Assembly: GCA_947650365.1 (NCBI GenBank)
Contig: CANTAL010000147.1
Coordinates: 372,001-436,000 of the forward strand
DNA from: Chamaelirium japonicum
Lineage: Eukaryota; Streptophyta; Magnoliopsida; Liliales; Melanthiaceae
Length of the DNA: 64,000 nt
Direction: 5' to 3'
Under the pieces are notes generated by a model that was not told the DNA's origin, searched no databases, and saw only the letters and a program-made list of their open reading frames with translations. A program made the position numbers and the translations under genes. Shown piece by piece: positions 21,390 through 32,994 of the stretch. The first letter of the stretch is position 1, and every line of letters begins with the position of its first letter.

Positions 21390-24137
21390 TGTTGTGATAT
21401 TTTAATTGTACTCGCAAGTGCACGAATCGTGTATTATAGTGCAGCGGAGCGAGGTCGATCCCACAGGGACTTTGCTAGAAAACTTAATAAATCTAAAGTT
21501 GATTGAAACCTAATCTAGCTAACAATGGTTAAGATTTTGATTAGATTAACTAAGCAATTAAATTAACAAAAACTAATTATTTAATAAAGACTAAAGCAAT
21601 TTAATTATGGAAAGGTACTTGGATTAGGGGAAAACTTAGGCTTCAGGGTTCATCCTAGCATCCTATGATAGTTTAGGGTTGATCATTATATTCTACTCAA
21701 TTAGATCGTCGTAAGGACAGAGTCTAATCGGATGATTTAGCAATGAAAACAGGCATGGTGCAAACATATATAGAATATTTATAAAAAGATGGGCATTAGG
21801 CATACTATTGCATGTAACATTGATTCTTAGCATTAACCATCATATGATCATAATGAATCTAAGATAAGCATTCACTATATCTAATGCATGGAAAATCTAG
21901 AGAATATATCAACATGCGCTAGCGGAATATTCCATTTTTTAACATTGAAACACAGTTAATAATCAACCCCAAAACATCATAGAACACTAGTAATTCCCCA
22001 TTAGCCTAAGCTATGGAATTTAGCTACACATCATCTCATATGATAGCATTGTTTGTTTTATAATAAACAAATAACAAAAAGGACAGAAGAACCAGATGAT
22101 GACGATCTTCTCGGCTTCGCCCGTCTTTGCTTCTTTGCTTCCTTATAATCCGGCTCGATGATGGTGTGGCTTTGACGATGGTGAGGACGAGGCTCGATGG
22201 TGATGGGGCGTGGCTCGGATGAACGACTGGTGAAGGATTATCGGAGGTGGAGGCTAGGGTTTCGGTCGTGAATGGCAAAGGTCCGGTGGTGATGGTAGGT
22301 GATGATGGCTTCGGTGGTGAATGGGTGATGATGGGTTCGGTGGTGAAGAAGATGGTCTCCTCTACAGTTTTGGTTCTGGTGTCGGCTCCTCCCGGTTCGT
22401 CCGTCCCTCCCCCCTTATATAGGATAGAGAGGACCTACCCAACGTGAGGACGTGAGAGGAGAAGATAGAGAGAAGTTAGGAAAGAGAGAGCAAACTTTGG
22501 TTGGACTCCCGGATGGCTCTTATCTGGTCGAACAAGGTAGCGCCCACCCCGAGATCGGATGGCTGATAGAGATTTGCATGGAGTGCGATCGGGTCGGTTT
22601 TAGTGAGAGAAAATAGGGAGGGAGAGAGAGAGAAGTTCGGTGGGATCGGCTGGGTTCCGGATGGATAGAGAGAGAGAGTGGGGACTTGATCGGTTAAGGA
22701 AAGAGAGGGAGAGAAGATCGCAGAGAGAGAAAGAGAGAAGTTCGGTTTGGGCTGCGGGAAAATAGGAGGAGAGAGAGAGCTGGGCGAACTAGAGAGAGAA
22801 AGCAGGGAGAGAACGGCTCGGGCTACAGGGTTCCGTTGAGAGAAAACAGGGAGAGAGAGAGAATCCCGTAGAGACTAGAGAGAGGATCCCGTAGATAGAG
22901 GATCTCGGATGGGATCCGGTTTTAATGGCCTGCATGCATGGGTTTTTATGGATCGGACGGCTGTGATGGTGGGGCTGCGGATCAGGTGGTATGGAGATGG
23001 GCTTGGGTGCATGGCTCCATGCAGTGGATCGGGCGGAGAGCTGCTACGGTGTGATGACTGATGAGGAGGAGATCGGGCTGATGCACGGGACGGTTGCGAT
23101 TAAGTGGAAGAAAAGAGAGGAAAGCTGATGGGTTGCATGCCAGGCCGGGTCTGATGCACGGCTGTATGGGTTTTGGATTAATGGATCGGACGGCCGTGAT
23201 TAGGTGGTAAGGGGAGTATCAGGTTTTGTACATGCACATGCATGGATTGGTCTCTGATGGTTATAACGGGAAGAGAAAATGGATGGCTGAGTTTGATCAC
23301 GGAATTAGGGACGACTAGGATTGGATTTTGAGAGATAAAGAGAGAGATGGAAAGAGACGGTTGTGATCGGGTCGGACCGAGATGGACGGACGGTGCATGT
23401 GATCTCACACGGAGTGCTGCATGTGCATGGGGTATGCATTGAAGGGCTGACGGCTGTGATTGCATCAAGAGGTTTTGAACTAGACGGCTGCGATGTGATC
23501 GGACGGGTAAGGGTGGCTATGTATATAGACGATCGCGATGGGTATGATGGTGAAATAAGAAAGAAAATAAGGACTGAACAAGAGAGACTCGGGTTGGTTA
23601 AATGGGTTCAAGCACATTGGGGTTATGTGGGAAACTTGATCACCATCCTCCAAACTCATCATCGCTTATTTATATGCCTGTAGTCATCCTCTGGCTCGTA
23701 TCATGCAATTCGTCTGCCCGATGAAGTCACTTCTCCGTTTCGTGGTTTGCTCATCTATTGTTCGTCGATTCTCTTGTCATCCGAACACGACCTCCCTCTA
23801 TTCCAAAGCCAATTGAGATGATATCGACCCGTAGCCTTGCATCACTGTAGTCATGCGTGTCGATATCTGGTTTCTAAAAAATAAACATGAAATAACGTGT
23901 ATAAGGTTCCAATACGATTATCGATAAAAGGATAATTTGGGCTATCGGGCTCTGTATCTTTCATGCATGCAATGTATGAGAGCGAACCAATATGTCGTTG
24001 GGTTCGTATGAGAGTCTACAATATCACGGTGCAAAGAAACTCATGCAGTTTACGTGTATAATGAAAGTTTTACGTAGCAAAGTGATGCTATATGCATGAT
24101 AAAGAAGAGATAATTCGCACAAAATGGACGCTCAACA
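21390..24137 (-). repeat. Athila 5' LTR (right copy)
   Basis: It is 2748 bp, the same length as the left copy with no net indel, and about 23 mismatches by eye. A TATA box lies at 22414-22423 (- strand CCTATATAAG). It is followed directly by the second CCCAC. Confidence 0.95.
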
Positions 24138-24300
24138 CCCACCAGGCTGGGCCGGTGGGTCCCGCTGTGGTACTCGGGGGCCCACCAGGCAGGGCCGGTG
24201 GGTCCCGTGGTAGTCTTCGTGGGCCCACCAGGCAGGGCCGGTGGGTCCCGTGGTAGTCTTCGTGGTCCCACCAGGCAGGGCTGGTGGGTCCCGTGGTAGT
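24138..24300. repeat. 43-bp minisatellite in the T1 LTR, right part, with Athila TSD
   Basis: The first five bases are the duplicated target CCCAC. GGTGGGT unit starts are at 24154, 24197, 24240 and 24283, again an exact 43-bp period. The first unit is of the TACTCGG subtype, continuing the alternation seen on the left. The later ones are a third subtype (GTGGTAGTCTTCG). Confidence 0.9.
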
Positions 24301-24331
24301 TGGTATACTTCTGCCAAAATTTGCACCCACA

Positions 24332-25375
24332 GCTGGAAGGCCGGCGAACTGGCGCCTGCCTCCAGGACCCGGGGAGCGGGACTTCACCGTGCTGACCCAC
24401 TCGCCAGGACAAATCTTCCATCAGATTCGGAATGAACCTTTCTTCCAGTACCCGCCACCCCTGCAGGTCGGAGAGCCTGGCTCTACCGACAACTCGCGGC
24501 GGTGCGCTTTTCATCGAAGCCCTGGGCATCACACTAACAGATGCCGGGCTCTCAAGAACCACCTCGAGGATTTGGTCACCCAGGGCCACTTGAATCAGTT
24601 TATTACGCCTCCAAGGAGGTTCGAGGTGGTACCGGCACGGGCTCCTAGGGAGGGAGATCGCCCGGGGCCCGCTGAACCCGCCCTGCCTCCGCCTCCCCCG
24701 GGAGGACCGGCGATCTGCCATACCATTAGCGGGCGGCTGAGCGGCCCGAGATCCAATAATGAAGCCCACCGACGAGTCAGGGAGATGGAGCGAGCACAGA
24801 AGGTATTTTCCGTCTCGCTAACTCCTACCTTACTTCAAGCACCAAGGGTGGAAGCCCGCGATTTTCTCTGGTTTTCGGAAGATGACATGACTGGGGTCGT
24901 TACGCCCCACAATGACCCCCTCGTCATACACCTGATGATGGCTAACATCGAGGTGAGGCGAGCTCTGGTTGATTCGGGGAGCGCCGTGGACATCCTTTTT
25001 CTGTCGGCCTACCTGCGAATGGGGTTGAGACTCACCGACCTGTCTCCCTCGATGAGCTCCCTCAGTGGATTCACCGGCGAGGTCGCCAAAGTGGCAGGGG
25101 AGATAACCCTCACTGTGACCGTTGGCCCGGAGGCTCGCCAAGTCCGCTTCGCGGTAGTGGATGGAAGTTCCGCATTTAACGCTATCCTTGGGCGGCCTTG
25201 GCTAAGGCAAATGAATGCGGTAGCTTCACCCAACCATCAGGCCCTCAAATTCTCGACCGCGAGCGGGGTCGTAGTAATTCGGGGTGATCAGGTAGCCACT
25301 ACCCGATGCGAGCAGGATGTCCTTCACCTCATGGACATGGAGGTCGCCGAGGCCAAGAGGCCCGCACCCTCCTAG
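24332..25375 (+). pseudogene. gag: gag (C-terminal part)-protease of T3
   Basis: The 5' part of the gene is separated by the T1 insertion. The visible part holds the zinc-knuckle-like CAFHRSPGHHTNRC (CX2HX4HX4C, the same spacing as T1 gag), followed by LKNHLEDLVTQGHLNQFI. A Pro-rich linker leads to an aspartic protease with catalytic VDSGSAVDILF and the downstream motif AILGRPWLRQMNA. The gag-protease end and the pol start (25403) have the same arrangement in T4, so this boundary is family organisation. Confidence 0.82.
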
Positions 25376-25402
25376 CAATTACCGCCCGCTACGAGCGAGC
25401 TA

Positions 25403-28400
25403 TTGGGGAGCCCGCTGGAGGCCTCCTCGCTTAAGTCCCCTACTCCACCCCCGGGTGGGAGCGGTGTGGACCTTAAGTTGGAGGAGGGAGGTCGGCCGAC
25501 AACCCCCAAGAGAGGAAGTTTTCCAATTGCCGAACCACTTCAAGAGGTCGACATTGGCGGCAAAGAAGGGCTAAGAGTTGTTAGCCTCGGGACCTCGCTA
25601 ACCAAGGGCGAGGTCCTGGCCATAACCAACTTACTCAAGGAATATCGTGACGTATTCGCCTGGAGCTTCGCGGACATGCCAGGGATTGACCCGGAGGTCG
25701 CCTGTCATCGTCTGCACACCATGAAGGAGTTCCCGCCGGTCAAGCAGAAAGCTCGGCACATACCTGCTGCGAAGTCCGTTGCAGTGGCGGCGGAGATAGA
25801 CAAGCTGGAGCGAGCCGGCTTCATCCGCGAGGCACACTTCCCCGAGTGGATCTCCAATATCGTGGCGGTGCCTAAGAAGAGCGGAGCGGTCAGGGTGTGC
25901 ATTGACTTCTCCGACCTCAACAAGGCATGCCCGAAGGACGGATTTCCTTTTCCGAGAATAGGCGCACTGGTCGACGCAGCTGTCATGTTCCAGGCCCTGT
26001 CCTTCATGGATGGATATTCTGGGTATAACCAGATACCTCTCCACGCCGACGATCAGGAGAAGACCGCCTTCTACTCTGGAGTGGGCTACCAGAAGTTGTA
26101 CTGCTATCGAGTGATGCCGTTCGGACTTAAGAACGCTGGAGCGACCTACCAAAGGCTAGTCACTCAGATGTTCAAAGATCAGATCGGCAGAAACATCGAA
26201 GTTTATGTTGACGACCTCCTGGTGAAGAGTCGGGAGCGAGAGGGGCATGTTTCCGATCTCCGCAAAACCTTCGAGATACTAAGAAAGTACCAAATGAGGC
26301 TGAATCCGGCGAAGTGCGCATTCGGGGTGACTTCGGGGAAATTCCTCGGGTACCTGGTCACCCACAGGGGGATCGAGGCCGACCCTGGGCAAATCCGAGC
26401 ACTTGTCGAAATGCCTGCGCCGAGGACCCGGCAGGAAGTCCAGAGATTGAGCGGGCGAATCGCCGTGCTCAATCGGTTTATCTCCAAATCCTCAGACAAC
26501 TGCCAACCTCTTTTTGAGCTGCTACGAAAAGGAGCGAGCATTTGTTGGGATGAGAAGTGCGAGCACGCCTTCCAGAAGATCAAAGACTACCTGGCGAGCC
26601 CATCGATCTTAGCGGCACCCAAAGAGGGCGCCGAACTCAGCGTATACCTTGCGGTCACTGAGAATGCGGTGAGCGGGGTCCTGGTTATGGAAGAAGCAAA
26701 GGTGGAGCGGCCTGTGTACTTTGTAAGCCACACAATGCTCCCCGCCGAGCTCCGGTATCGACCAATCGAGAAGGTCGCATTGGCCTTGGTCCTTACCGCA
26801 AGAAAGCTCCACCCCTACTTCTCGGCCCACCCTGTCAGGGTCATCACAGAGCACCCTCTAAAGAGCGCGCTCTCCAGGCCCTCGGTAGCCGGCAGGCTCT
26901 ACCGTTGGTCCGCCGAGCTCGCCGCCTATGGTTTGGAGTATGTCCCTCGAGTTGCTGTCAAAGGACAAGCGCTCGCCGATTTCTTGGCGGACTTCCCCAT
27001 AGAAGAACCGGTCCAGTACCGGGAGGATGAGCCAACTGAGGCACACCCTGGGAAGGCGAGGTTCTTGGACAACCAAGGCGAGCTTCCTCCAACTAAGCGT
27101 TCAGAGGAGGCAGGCTGGGAATTATTCGTCGATGGATCCTCCAACGCTTTGGGGGCTGGGATCGGGGTCGCACTGATCGCCCAGTCGGTACTTCTGGAGA
27201 AGTCAGTCCGACTGGATTTCACCGCTACCAACAATGAGGAGGAATATGAGGCGCTGCTGGCTGGCCTGGAGCTCGCTCAAGAGGTAGGCGCCAAACGCTT
27301 GAAGGTCTTTAGTGATTCCCAGCTAATTATTTGCCAAATCAATGGGGAGTACGCCTCTCGGGATGCACGAATGGCGGGCTATGTGGATCTGGTGAAGCAC
27401 AAGGCCGCGGAGTTCGAAAAGATCTCCTTCGAGCAAATTCCACGAGCCGATAATAGGCGAGCTGATGCTTTGGCAAACACCGCCACTTTGCTGGGAACAT
27501 CAGAGGCTCGCCAGATTCTCATCGAGGTCCAAAATCAATCTCGGCTCCAACTGATGGAGCCCGCTGTTAACCAAGTCTCCGCCGACGTACCACCCAGCGG
27601 GTGGACCGCCCCTATTTTTCGCTTTCTCCAGAAGGGCGAGCTACCAGAGGATAGAGAGGAAGCCCGGTGAGTGGAGAAATGCGCTGGGCGCTATCTCATT
27701 CGCTGGGATCGCCTTTTTCGAAGATCCTTTGGCGGGCCAAATCTCCGTTGCGTCGAGAGCCCGGAAACTGAAGATGTTTTAAAGTGCCTTCACTCTGGCG
27801 AGCTGGGAAACCACGCTGGTGGGCGGTCTCTTGCTGCGAAAGTACGAAGGCAAGGATACTGGTGGCCCACTCTGGAGCAAGACGCTTTGAAGGTCGCCCA
27901 GAGGTGCATCCAATGCCAGAAGCACGCCACCACGAACCATATGCCCGCAGAAGAACTGCATCCCCTGGCGAGCCCCTGGCCTTTCCAGCAATGGGGGTTG
28001 GACATTGTGGGACCTTTCCCTGTGTCAGCCCGGCAAAAGAAATTTATCCTAGTAGCTACGGACTACTTCACCAAATGGGTGGAAGCGGTCCCGCTAGCTA
28101 AGATTGGCGAGAAGCAGGTAAAAGACTTCCTTTGGAAGAATATTTTCTACCGGTTCGATCTGCCTCGGGTACTTATCACCGACAATGGTCGCCAGTTCGA
28201 CAATCGCTTAATCAGAAGCTTTTGTGTTGAATATGGAGTCGACCTAAGATTCTCTTCCCCAAGGTACCCTCAAAGCAACGGGCAGGCCGAAGCAACGAAT
28301 CGTGTGATCTTGGACAACCTAAAGAAGAGGCTGGAAGGGAAAAAAGGATTGTGGGAGCAGGAGCTCGATGGAGTCTTGTGGGCCTATCGCACTACTCCAC

Positions 28401-28837
28401 GTCGCTCAACTAACGAATCCCCTTTCAGTCTCACTTTTGGTTGCGAAGCCGTGCTACCCATAGAGGCCGAGCTGCCCACTGAAAGAAGGCTTGCGTCGGC
28501 GGAGGTCGACAACGACAAACTGCTCGTCGACTCCCTTGATCAGCTCGAAGAAAGACGAGAGCGCGCCAATCTACACCTCGCCGGATACAGACAAGAGATG
28601 AAGCGCGCCTATGACAAAAGAGTCCGCCATCGAGCATTTAAGGCCGGCGATCTGGTGATGAGAAAGGTATTTGCAAACACGCAAGAGCCTAATACAGGAA
28701 AGCTCGCGGCGAACTGGGAAGGCCCATACATAATACACGAAGCAGGAAGCTCGGGGGCTTACCGGTTGATGACCGCTGGAGGCGACCTGTTAGAGCGACC
28801 TTGGAACGCTCTGCACCTTCGCAAGTTCTATGCCTAA
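25403..28837 (+). pseudogene. pol: pol of T3 (RT, two RNase H domains, integrase)
   Basis: Positions follow the 1144-residue frame of the sister copy T4. RT spans about residues 110-290, with AVRVCIDFSDLNKACP, FMDGYSGYNQI and YVDDLLVKS near 268. The gypsy RNase H is about 380-500. The second RNase H is about 570-690, with ELFVDGSSNALGAG and VFSDSQLI. The integrase zinc region is about 795-840 (HSGELGNHAGGRS, CIQCQKHA). The core is about 865-1000, with TDYFTKWVEAVPLA, LITDNGRQFDN and PQSNGQAEATNR. The C-terminal GKLAANWEGPYII motif is near 1100. It is a fossil with about one break visible in pol. Confidence 0.9.
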
Positions 28838-28942
28838 GGGAATTTTTGTAAATTCTGAAGAAGTTATGAATGAATGATAGAGGTTTTCAACAATTTAACT
28901 AGGAAGCTCGGCGCAGACAGAGCCCGCATGATCTATAGTGTG
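28838..28942 (+). other. T3 spacer after pol
   Basis: A short AT-rich gap between the pol stop and the 78-bp repeats. No ORF. Confidence 0.5.
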
Positions 28943-29230
28943 CAGTCCGCCGTTGCGCGGATTTAAAGCAAAACCGGGATCCTCAGAGGCAGCCAGTGGG
29001 CGACCTTGAGTTTCCCGGGGCAGTCCGCCGTTGTGCGGACTTAAAGCAAGACCGGGATCCTCAGAGGCAGCCAGTGGGCGACCTTGAGCTTCCCGGGGCA
29101 GTCCGCCGCTGTGCGGACTTAAAGCAAGACCGGGATCCTCAGAGGCAGCCAGTGGGCGACCTTGAGCTTCCCGGGGAAGTCCGCTGCCTAGTGGACTCTA
29201 AACCTAACCAGGATCCTTCGCGTTCACCTG
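28943..29230. repeat. 78-bp hairpin repeat array between converging pol and antisense ORF (T3)
   Basis: Copies start at 28943, 29021, 29099 and 29177 with an exact 78-bp period; the fourth is diverged and partial. Each unit has an inverted repeat with arms AGTCCGC and GCGGACT around loop CGTTGT, then a CCGGGATCCTCAGAGGCAG-type block. The sister T4 has one or two more copies. Part of the array reads as an ORF on the + strand only because 78 is a multiple of three. Confidence 0.9.
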
Positions 29231-29653
29231 CCATGAACGGAAGCATCCTGGCGTTGGCAAACCCCTCAAAGGGCGAGCCCGCCAAACAGGATCATCGAGA
29301 GAAATTAACCGGGCAGGGGGCAGCTAGCACTTATTAGTTTCCTTTAAAATAAAAATGGTTTAAGTCTCTGAGTGTAGGGAAGTTTTTTGAAGTTTTTTGG
29401 TTCGTTTAAATGTTTTCCGAGCTCAGAGACTATCGAGTTTTTGCGAGCATGCCGAGTTTTTCGTTTGCATATACTTTAAAATAAAAGGTTGAATCGAATT
29501 AGCTGCCTCGCCCGGGGTATCACTCTCGAGATCGCTGCGAACTCCTAAAGCGGACTCATGAGCAAGACAGAGAAAGAAAGAAACATAGAGGCGAGCTCAA
29601 AGAGAATATTCCATTCATCATTAGAAAATTACAAGAGGGTTACAAAAGAGACC
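29231..29653. other. T3 spacer between 78-bp array and antisense gene
   Basis: Non-coding on inspection. It contains the likely polyadenylation end of the antisense gene and AT-rich stretches (AATAAAAATGG near 29350, AAAATAAAAGG near 29480). The same sequence, inverted, lies at about 52600-53040 in T4. Confidence 0.5.
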
Positions 29654-32572
29654 CTAGGCTGGGCCAGCACCCGCACCGTCGTCATCGCCGTGCTTTTTCT
29701 TTTTCGACCTCTCGGTCTTATACTTCTCGATGGCATCGAGCGCGCCTTTCCACAGGAGTTCGACGAGCTGCGCCTGGAGGCAGCTTTGCTGAGAGTGGAG
29801 GTCTTGGAGATGCGTTTCCCTCAGAGACGCGATCTCATCCCTAGAAGCCGCCAACTGACGTCGAAGCTCGGAGATTTCCTTTTGGGCGGCCTCTTCAGCT
29901 CGACGGGCCCCTTGCATATCGGATAGGGCGCGGTCGCGGGCATCCTCAGCCGAAGCTAGAGTGGTGGTAAAGGTGGCGGCCCGCTGGCGCAGTTCGTCAA
30001 CCTCCTTGTTAAAGGAGGCGACCTGCTGGCGCAGCTGGTCCACTTCGGCCTGCAGCTCGCCCGACCGGTCCATCTGGCGAATATGGAGGATGTGCTCGTC
30101 TACTCTCCTCTCTGAGTCATAGAGAGTGTCATCGTAGAGGACGACGGTGTCCCCCGCAACGCCCGCGACCTCGTCGGCGAGAGCCCGGCTGACTCGCTCA
30201 ACCTACGGAAAGGGAAAACAGTTAAGAGTTAGAAATTAAAGCAGGGGCTCGGGACAAAGAAGTATGAAGGTAATCTTACCTCGAGGAGTCGGTTGATGAG
30301 AGCAATGTAGGGAGTCCGGGCGAAGATGTTGCGTCCCAGGATCTCCCGCATGAAGAAAGGGGCACGCTCGGGACCGCCAGAGGAGGAGCCCGCTTGGCTC
30401 GCCTCGGTGGGAGCAGCTGGAGGGGGCGCACTGATGGCGGCAGCAGCGGGCTCGGCCCCTTGAGCGCCGGCAACCCCTTCGTTGATAAGGGAAGGCACGA
30501 CGGGTCCCCTTCACCCCTGCAGGTCCGGGTCCGAGGCTTCCGAGCTGGAGCAAGGAAGGTCGTCCAGAATGGCCCCTAGTTCTGGAGACCAGTAGACCAA
30601 CCCGCCCAGCGCCGGGAGAGGAGGAACCTCAAGAGTGGCAGGCGCGGGTGCAGGCGCGGGCTCTGGCACAGGCGCGGGCACAGGCGCAGGCGCGAGCTCG
30701 GGTGCGGGCGCGCTAAGGGAAGGCGCGGGCGCAGGCGCGGGCTCTGGCGCAGGCGCGGGCTCGGGCGCGGGCGCGCTGATGGCAGACGCGGGCGCGGGAG
30801 CAGGCTCGGGCGCAGGCGCGGGCTCGGGCGCAGGCGCGGGCTCTGGCGCAGGCGCGGGCTCGGGCGCGGGCGCGCTGAGGGCAGACGCGGGCGCAGGCGC
30901 GGGCTCGGGCGCAGGCGCGGGCTCGGGCACGGGCGCGCTGAGGGCAGACGCGGGCGCGGGAGTGGGCGCAGGCACGCGCTCGAGCACGGGCGCGCTGGGA
31001 GCTTTGGGCGCGGGCTCGGGCGCTGGCAGCGGCGGGCTCGGGCACGCTGGAAGCAGCATGCACGGACGCACTGGGAGCGGGCGCAGCCGGTGCAGCGGAC
31101 TCAGCAGCGCGGGCCGGCTCCTCTACCTCCTCTTCCTCGGCAGAGCTGGAATCCTCGGAGGATCCCAAGCCCGTTTCCTCCAAAGTGGCCTTCCTCCTCT
31201 GCTCCTCAGCGACCCGCGCAAAGGCTTCGTGAGCTTTGCGGACGACGTCGTTTTCCCCCGTTGGGCGGGCCGCCGGAGCTTTCTTCTTCTTCTTCTTTAC
31301 GTGGGCGCCCTCCATCTCTGGAGTCATTACCGCGACAAAGAGAGGTTTAGAGGGGTCGCCCGGGAACCCGCGCATCAGCACCTCGGCCATTGGGGTTTCC
31401 ACCTCCGCCATGCCAAGGAGGAGCTCGACGCGCGGGTCCTCAGGGTCAACCATCACAACTTGACGTCGTGGGGGTTCCGAAATTGAAGAGCGCACAGGGG
31501 CACAGGAAGCTAAGGGGGAGTTCGCCTGACCTGAGGCAACCTCGCGGGGTGAAGGTGGCGGCGAGGGAATATCCTCCTCGCGGATCATGTCGATGGTGTC
31601 TTCATCGGCGAGCCTAATCGGAGAAGCTCGCTTCTTCTTCCCCTTCTTCGCCGAAGAGGTGCCGGCGCCGGAGGTCGTAGGAGCCGCCTGGGAGGTCGCC
31701 CCGGTGCGGCGAGAGACCGCCACCTTCTGGCGCGGGTTCTTCTGGCGGGTGGTGATGGCGCCAGTCCGGAGGTCCTTCCAGAGGAAGGAGAAGTCCGGAG
31801 CCAGGATCTTCTCAGGAGTTCGCCCGTCGAGGAACTCCAAGATCGCTCTGTCGAGAGCTCGTTCCTGGGCCTCGGGGATGCACTTCTTCCCTTTGGCGCG
31901 GTACTCAGCGATCTCTTTGAGCTGAGGGAGGGGCGACCTTCCGGGGTGAGCGGGAACGCCGGAGCAGGGACCCCGCCACTCCCCCGCGACGACGAAGGGG
32001 TACTCTTTCCAGTACTTATCCTTGTTTTTGACCGCGGAGAAGGGGAGCACCTCACCGGTGCGGCCTGTGAGGTAGAACAGGCCGCAGCCTACCTCGTGGA
32101 AGAGGGGCCCCGGTTTGAGGGTCCATTTCTTCAGTAGGTAGGCGAGGGGGATCCTCACCTTAAGGGCTTCTTCGATCCGAGAGAGCCCATAGAGGATCCC
32201 CCATGAGTTTCCTGGAAGCTGGGCGGGGCATAACCCCGCCAGTTCTAGCAGCTCGCTGGCCAAATGGTTCAGGGGGAGCCGGAGCCCTGACCAGACTTGC
32301 CCCACGGAGACCGCGGTGCCGGAGAGCGGCCTCCCCGAGTGAGGGAGGGGGAGAATGGCGAGCTCCCGGGGAATGCCCACCGCGGTCCTCACACTGTCAG
32401 GGACGGGCGCGCCCCCGATGTCGTGCAACCAGATGACGGCGGGCACCTTGACGGGAGCCTCGCCCTCAGCGCCGGAAGCGCGCACCGCAAGAGGAGCGAC
32501 GTTGAGGGGCTCCTCTTGGGAGGGCGCAGCAGCAGCGGCAGCAGCAGAGGAAGCGGCAGCAGAGGAAGCCAT
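29654..32572 (-). pseudogene. Antisense extra ORF of T3 (putative gypsy-type transposon / Transposase_28-like)
   Basis: It starts at 32572 on the - strand with MASSAAASSAAAAAAA. The conserved domain is about residues 60-260, with WSGLRLPLNHLASELLEL, GLCPAQLPGNSWGILYG and YLLKKW, homologous to T1 and T4. It is followed by a basic Pro-rich region and then an expanded Ala-Pro-Glu tract (see 30635-31010). The last part (to 29654) is a Leu/Ala/Glu coiled coil (ELRRQLAASRDEIASLRE) ending in a basic KKKKHGDDD tail. An intron-like boundary pair (GGTAAG donor near 30281, TTCCGTAG acceptor near 30205 on the - strand) matches the junction seen in T4. It is a fossil with about one break. Function unknown. 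Confidence 0.72.
30635..31010. repeat. GC-rich minisatellite inside the T3 antisense ORF
   Basis: Degenerate short units of GGCGCAGGCGCGGGCTCG type repeat for about 370 bp. On the - strand one frame reads alternating Ala-Pro with periodic Glu and Ser; on the + strand it reads Gly-Ala-Ser. T4 lacks an expansion of this size at the corresponding place. Confidence 0.85.
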
Positions 32573-32994
32573 GAGCGGGAGGGCGCTAGAGAGCTGCGAA
32601 TTGAGAAAGTTATGGGAGAAGGGAGAGCTGTTTTCACGCAGCGGTAAAAATCGCCCCCCCGTCCCCTATTTATAGGCAAGTGAGAGACAGGTGAATCGAT
32701 CCGCAGTTAATGCCCAAGCACGCGCAGCGAGGCAACGTGACGGCGATCGAAGCGACAGCTCGCCCTTCGCCAATCAGGCAGTGCCGCATGGGCCACGCAT
32801 GGAAAAAGCTGCGCCGGTGCCGACACTATCATTTACTGACAAAAGAAGAGCGAATGAGGAGGAGACACGTGTCTCGTGCCGATCGGGATCTAATGATGAG
32901 ATTCGTCGTATCAGTATTGAGCCTCGCGCCGCATTTAAGGTGAAGCGACCGATGGAGATTTGGTGCGATACCCAAGTCACAAGATCGCTCGCGG
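32573..32994 (-). promoter_or_regulatory. Putative promoter of the T3 antisense ORF
   Basis: On the - strand, a TATA box CTATAAATAGGGG lies at 32660-32675, about 95 bp before the start codon. A perfect 14-bp palindrome GAGACACGTGTCTC with a G-box core lies at 32862-32875, about 290 bp before it. The ~145-bp array begins just upstream. The order matches T1. Function is inferred. Confidence 0.55.

Larger units (their letters stand above)
11154..24137 (-). mobile_element. Athila-lineage Ty3/gypsy retrotransposon, complete outline, broken coding
   Basis: The element is 12,984 bp with two 2748-bp LTRs of equal length (offset 10236), TSD CCCAC, a tRNA-Asp primer site and a polypurine tract with GGGGG. 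On the - strand it has gag (21241-20039), then protease, RT, RNase H and integrase ending at 15842, then about 1.9 kb of non-coding sequence before the 3' LTR. By eye the LTRs differ at about 23 sites, mostly transitions (about 0.8%). At the commonly used rate of 1.3e-8 per site per year this is roughly 0.3 million years. Coding is a fossil with about four to six breaks. No envelope-like ORF is visible in the usual place. Confidence 0.95.
1..24331 (-). mobile_element. Tat-lineage Ty3/gypsy retrotransposon T1, nested and interrupted by Athila
   Basis: The element lies on the - strand. In element order it shows: 5' LTR (24331 to 10462, split by an Athila at 11154-24137), primer site, gag-protease, pol, an ~80-bp repeat array, a convergent antisense ORF, then a 119-bp array at the left edge. 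Its 3' LTR lies outside the window. Tat lineage is inferred from the second RNase H after the gypsy RNase H, the gag zinc motif spacing, the antisense Transposase_28-like ORF and the primer site TGGCACCGTCTGTGGGA. It appears inserted in the gag of T3, because T3 gag homology begins right after the LTR end at 24331. It is a broken fossil, with roughly five breaks in pol. It must be older than the Athila inside it. Confidence 0.85.
10462..24331 (-). repeat. 5' LTR of T1, split by the Athila insertion
   Basis: The + strand boundary starts TGTGGGGGAAAATC at 10462 and the far end reads TTGCACCCACA, ending at 24331. This gives matching TGTGGG...CCCACA termini. Removing the Athila and one TSD copy leaves about 881 bp. 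A TATA box (CTATAAATAG on the - strand) lies at 10868-10877. The U3 part is filled with a 43-bp minisatellite. The far end is inferred from the terminal inverted bases and from where T3 gag homology starts; the other LTR copy is off the window. Confidence 0.7.

Noticed and set aside
30635-31486. Silk-like Gly-Ala-Ser reading frame on the + strand
   Set aside because: It is the complement of the GC-rich minisatellite within the T3 antisense ORF. It has no start context, homologous frame in T4 or other support.
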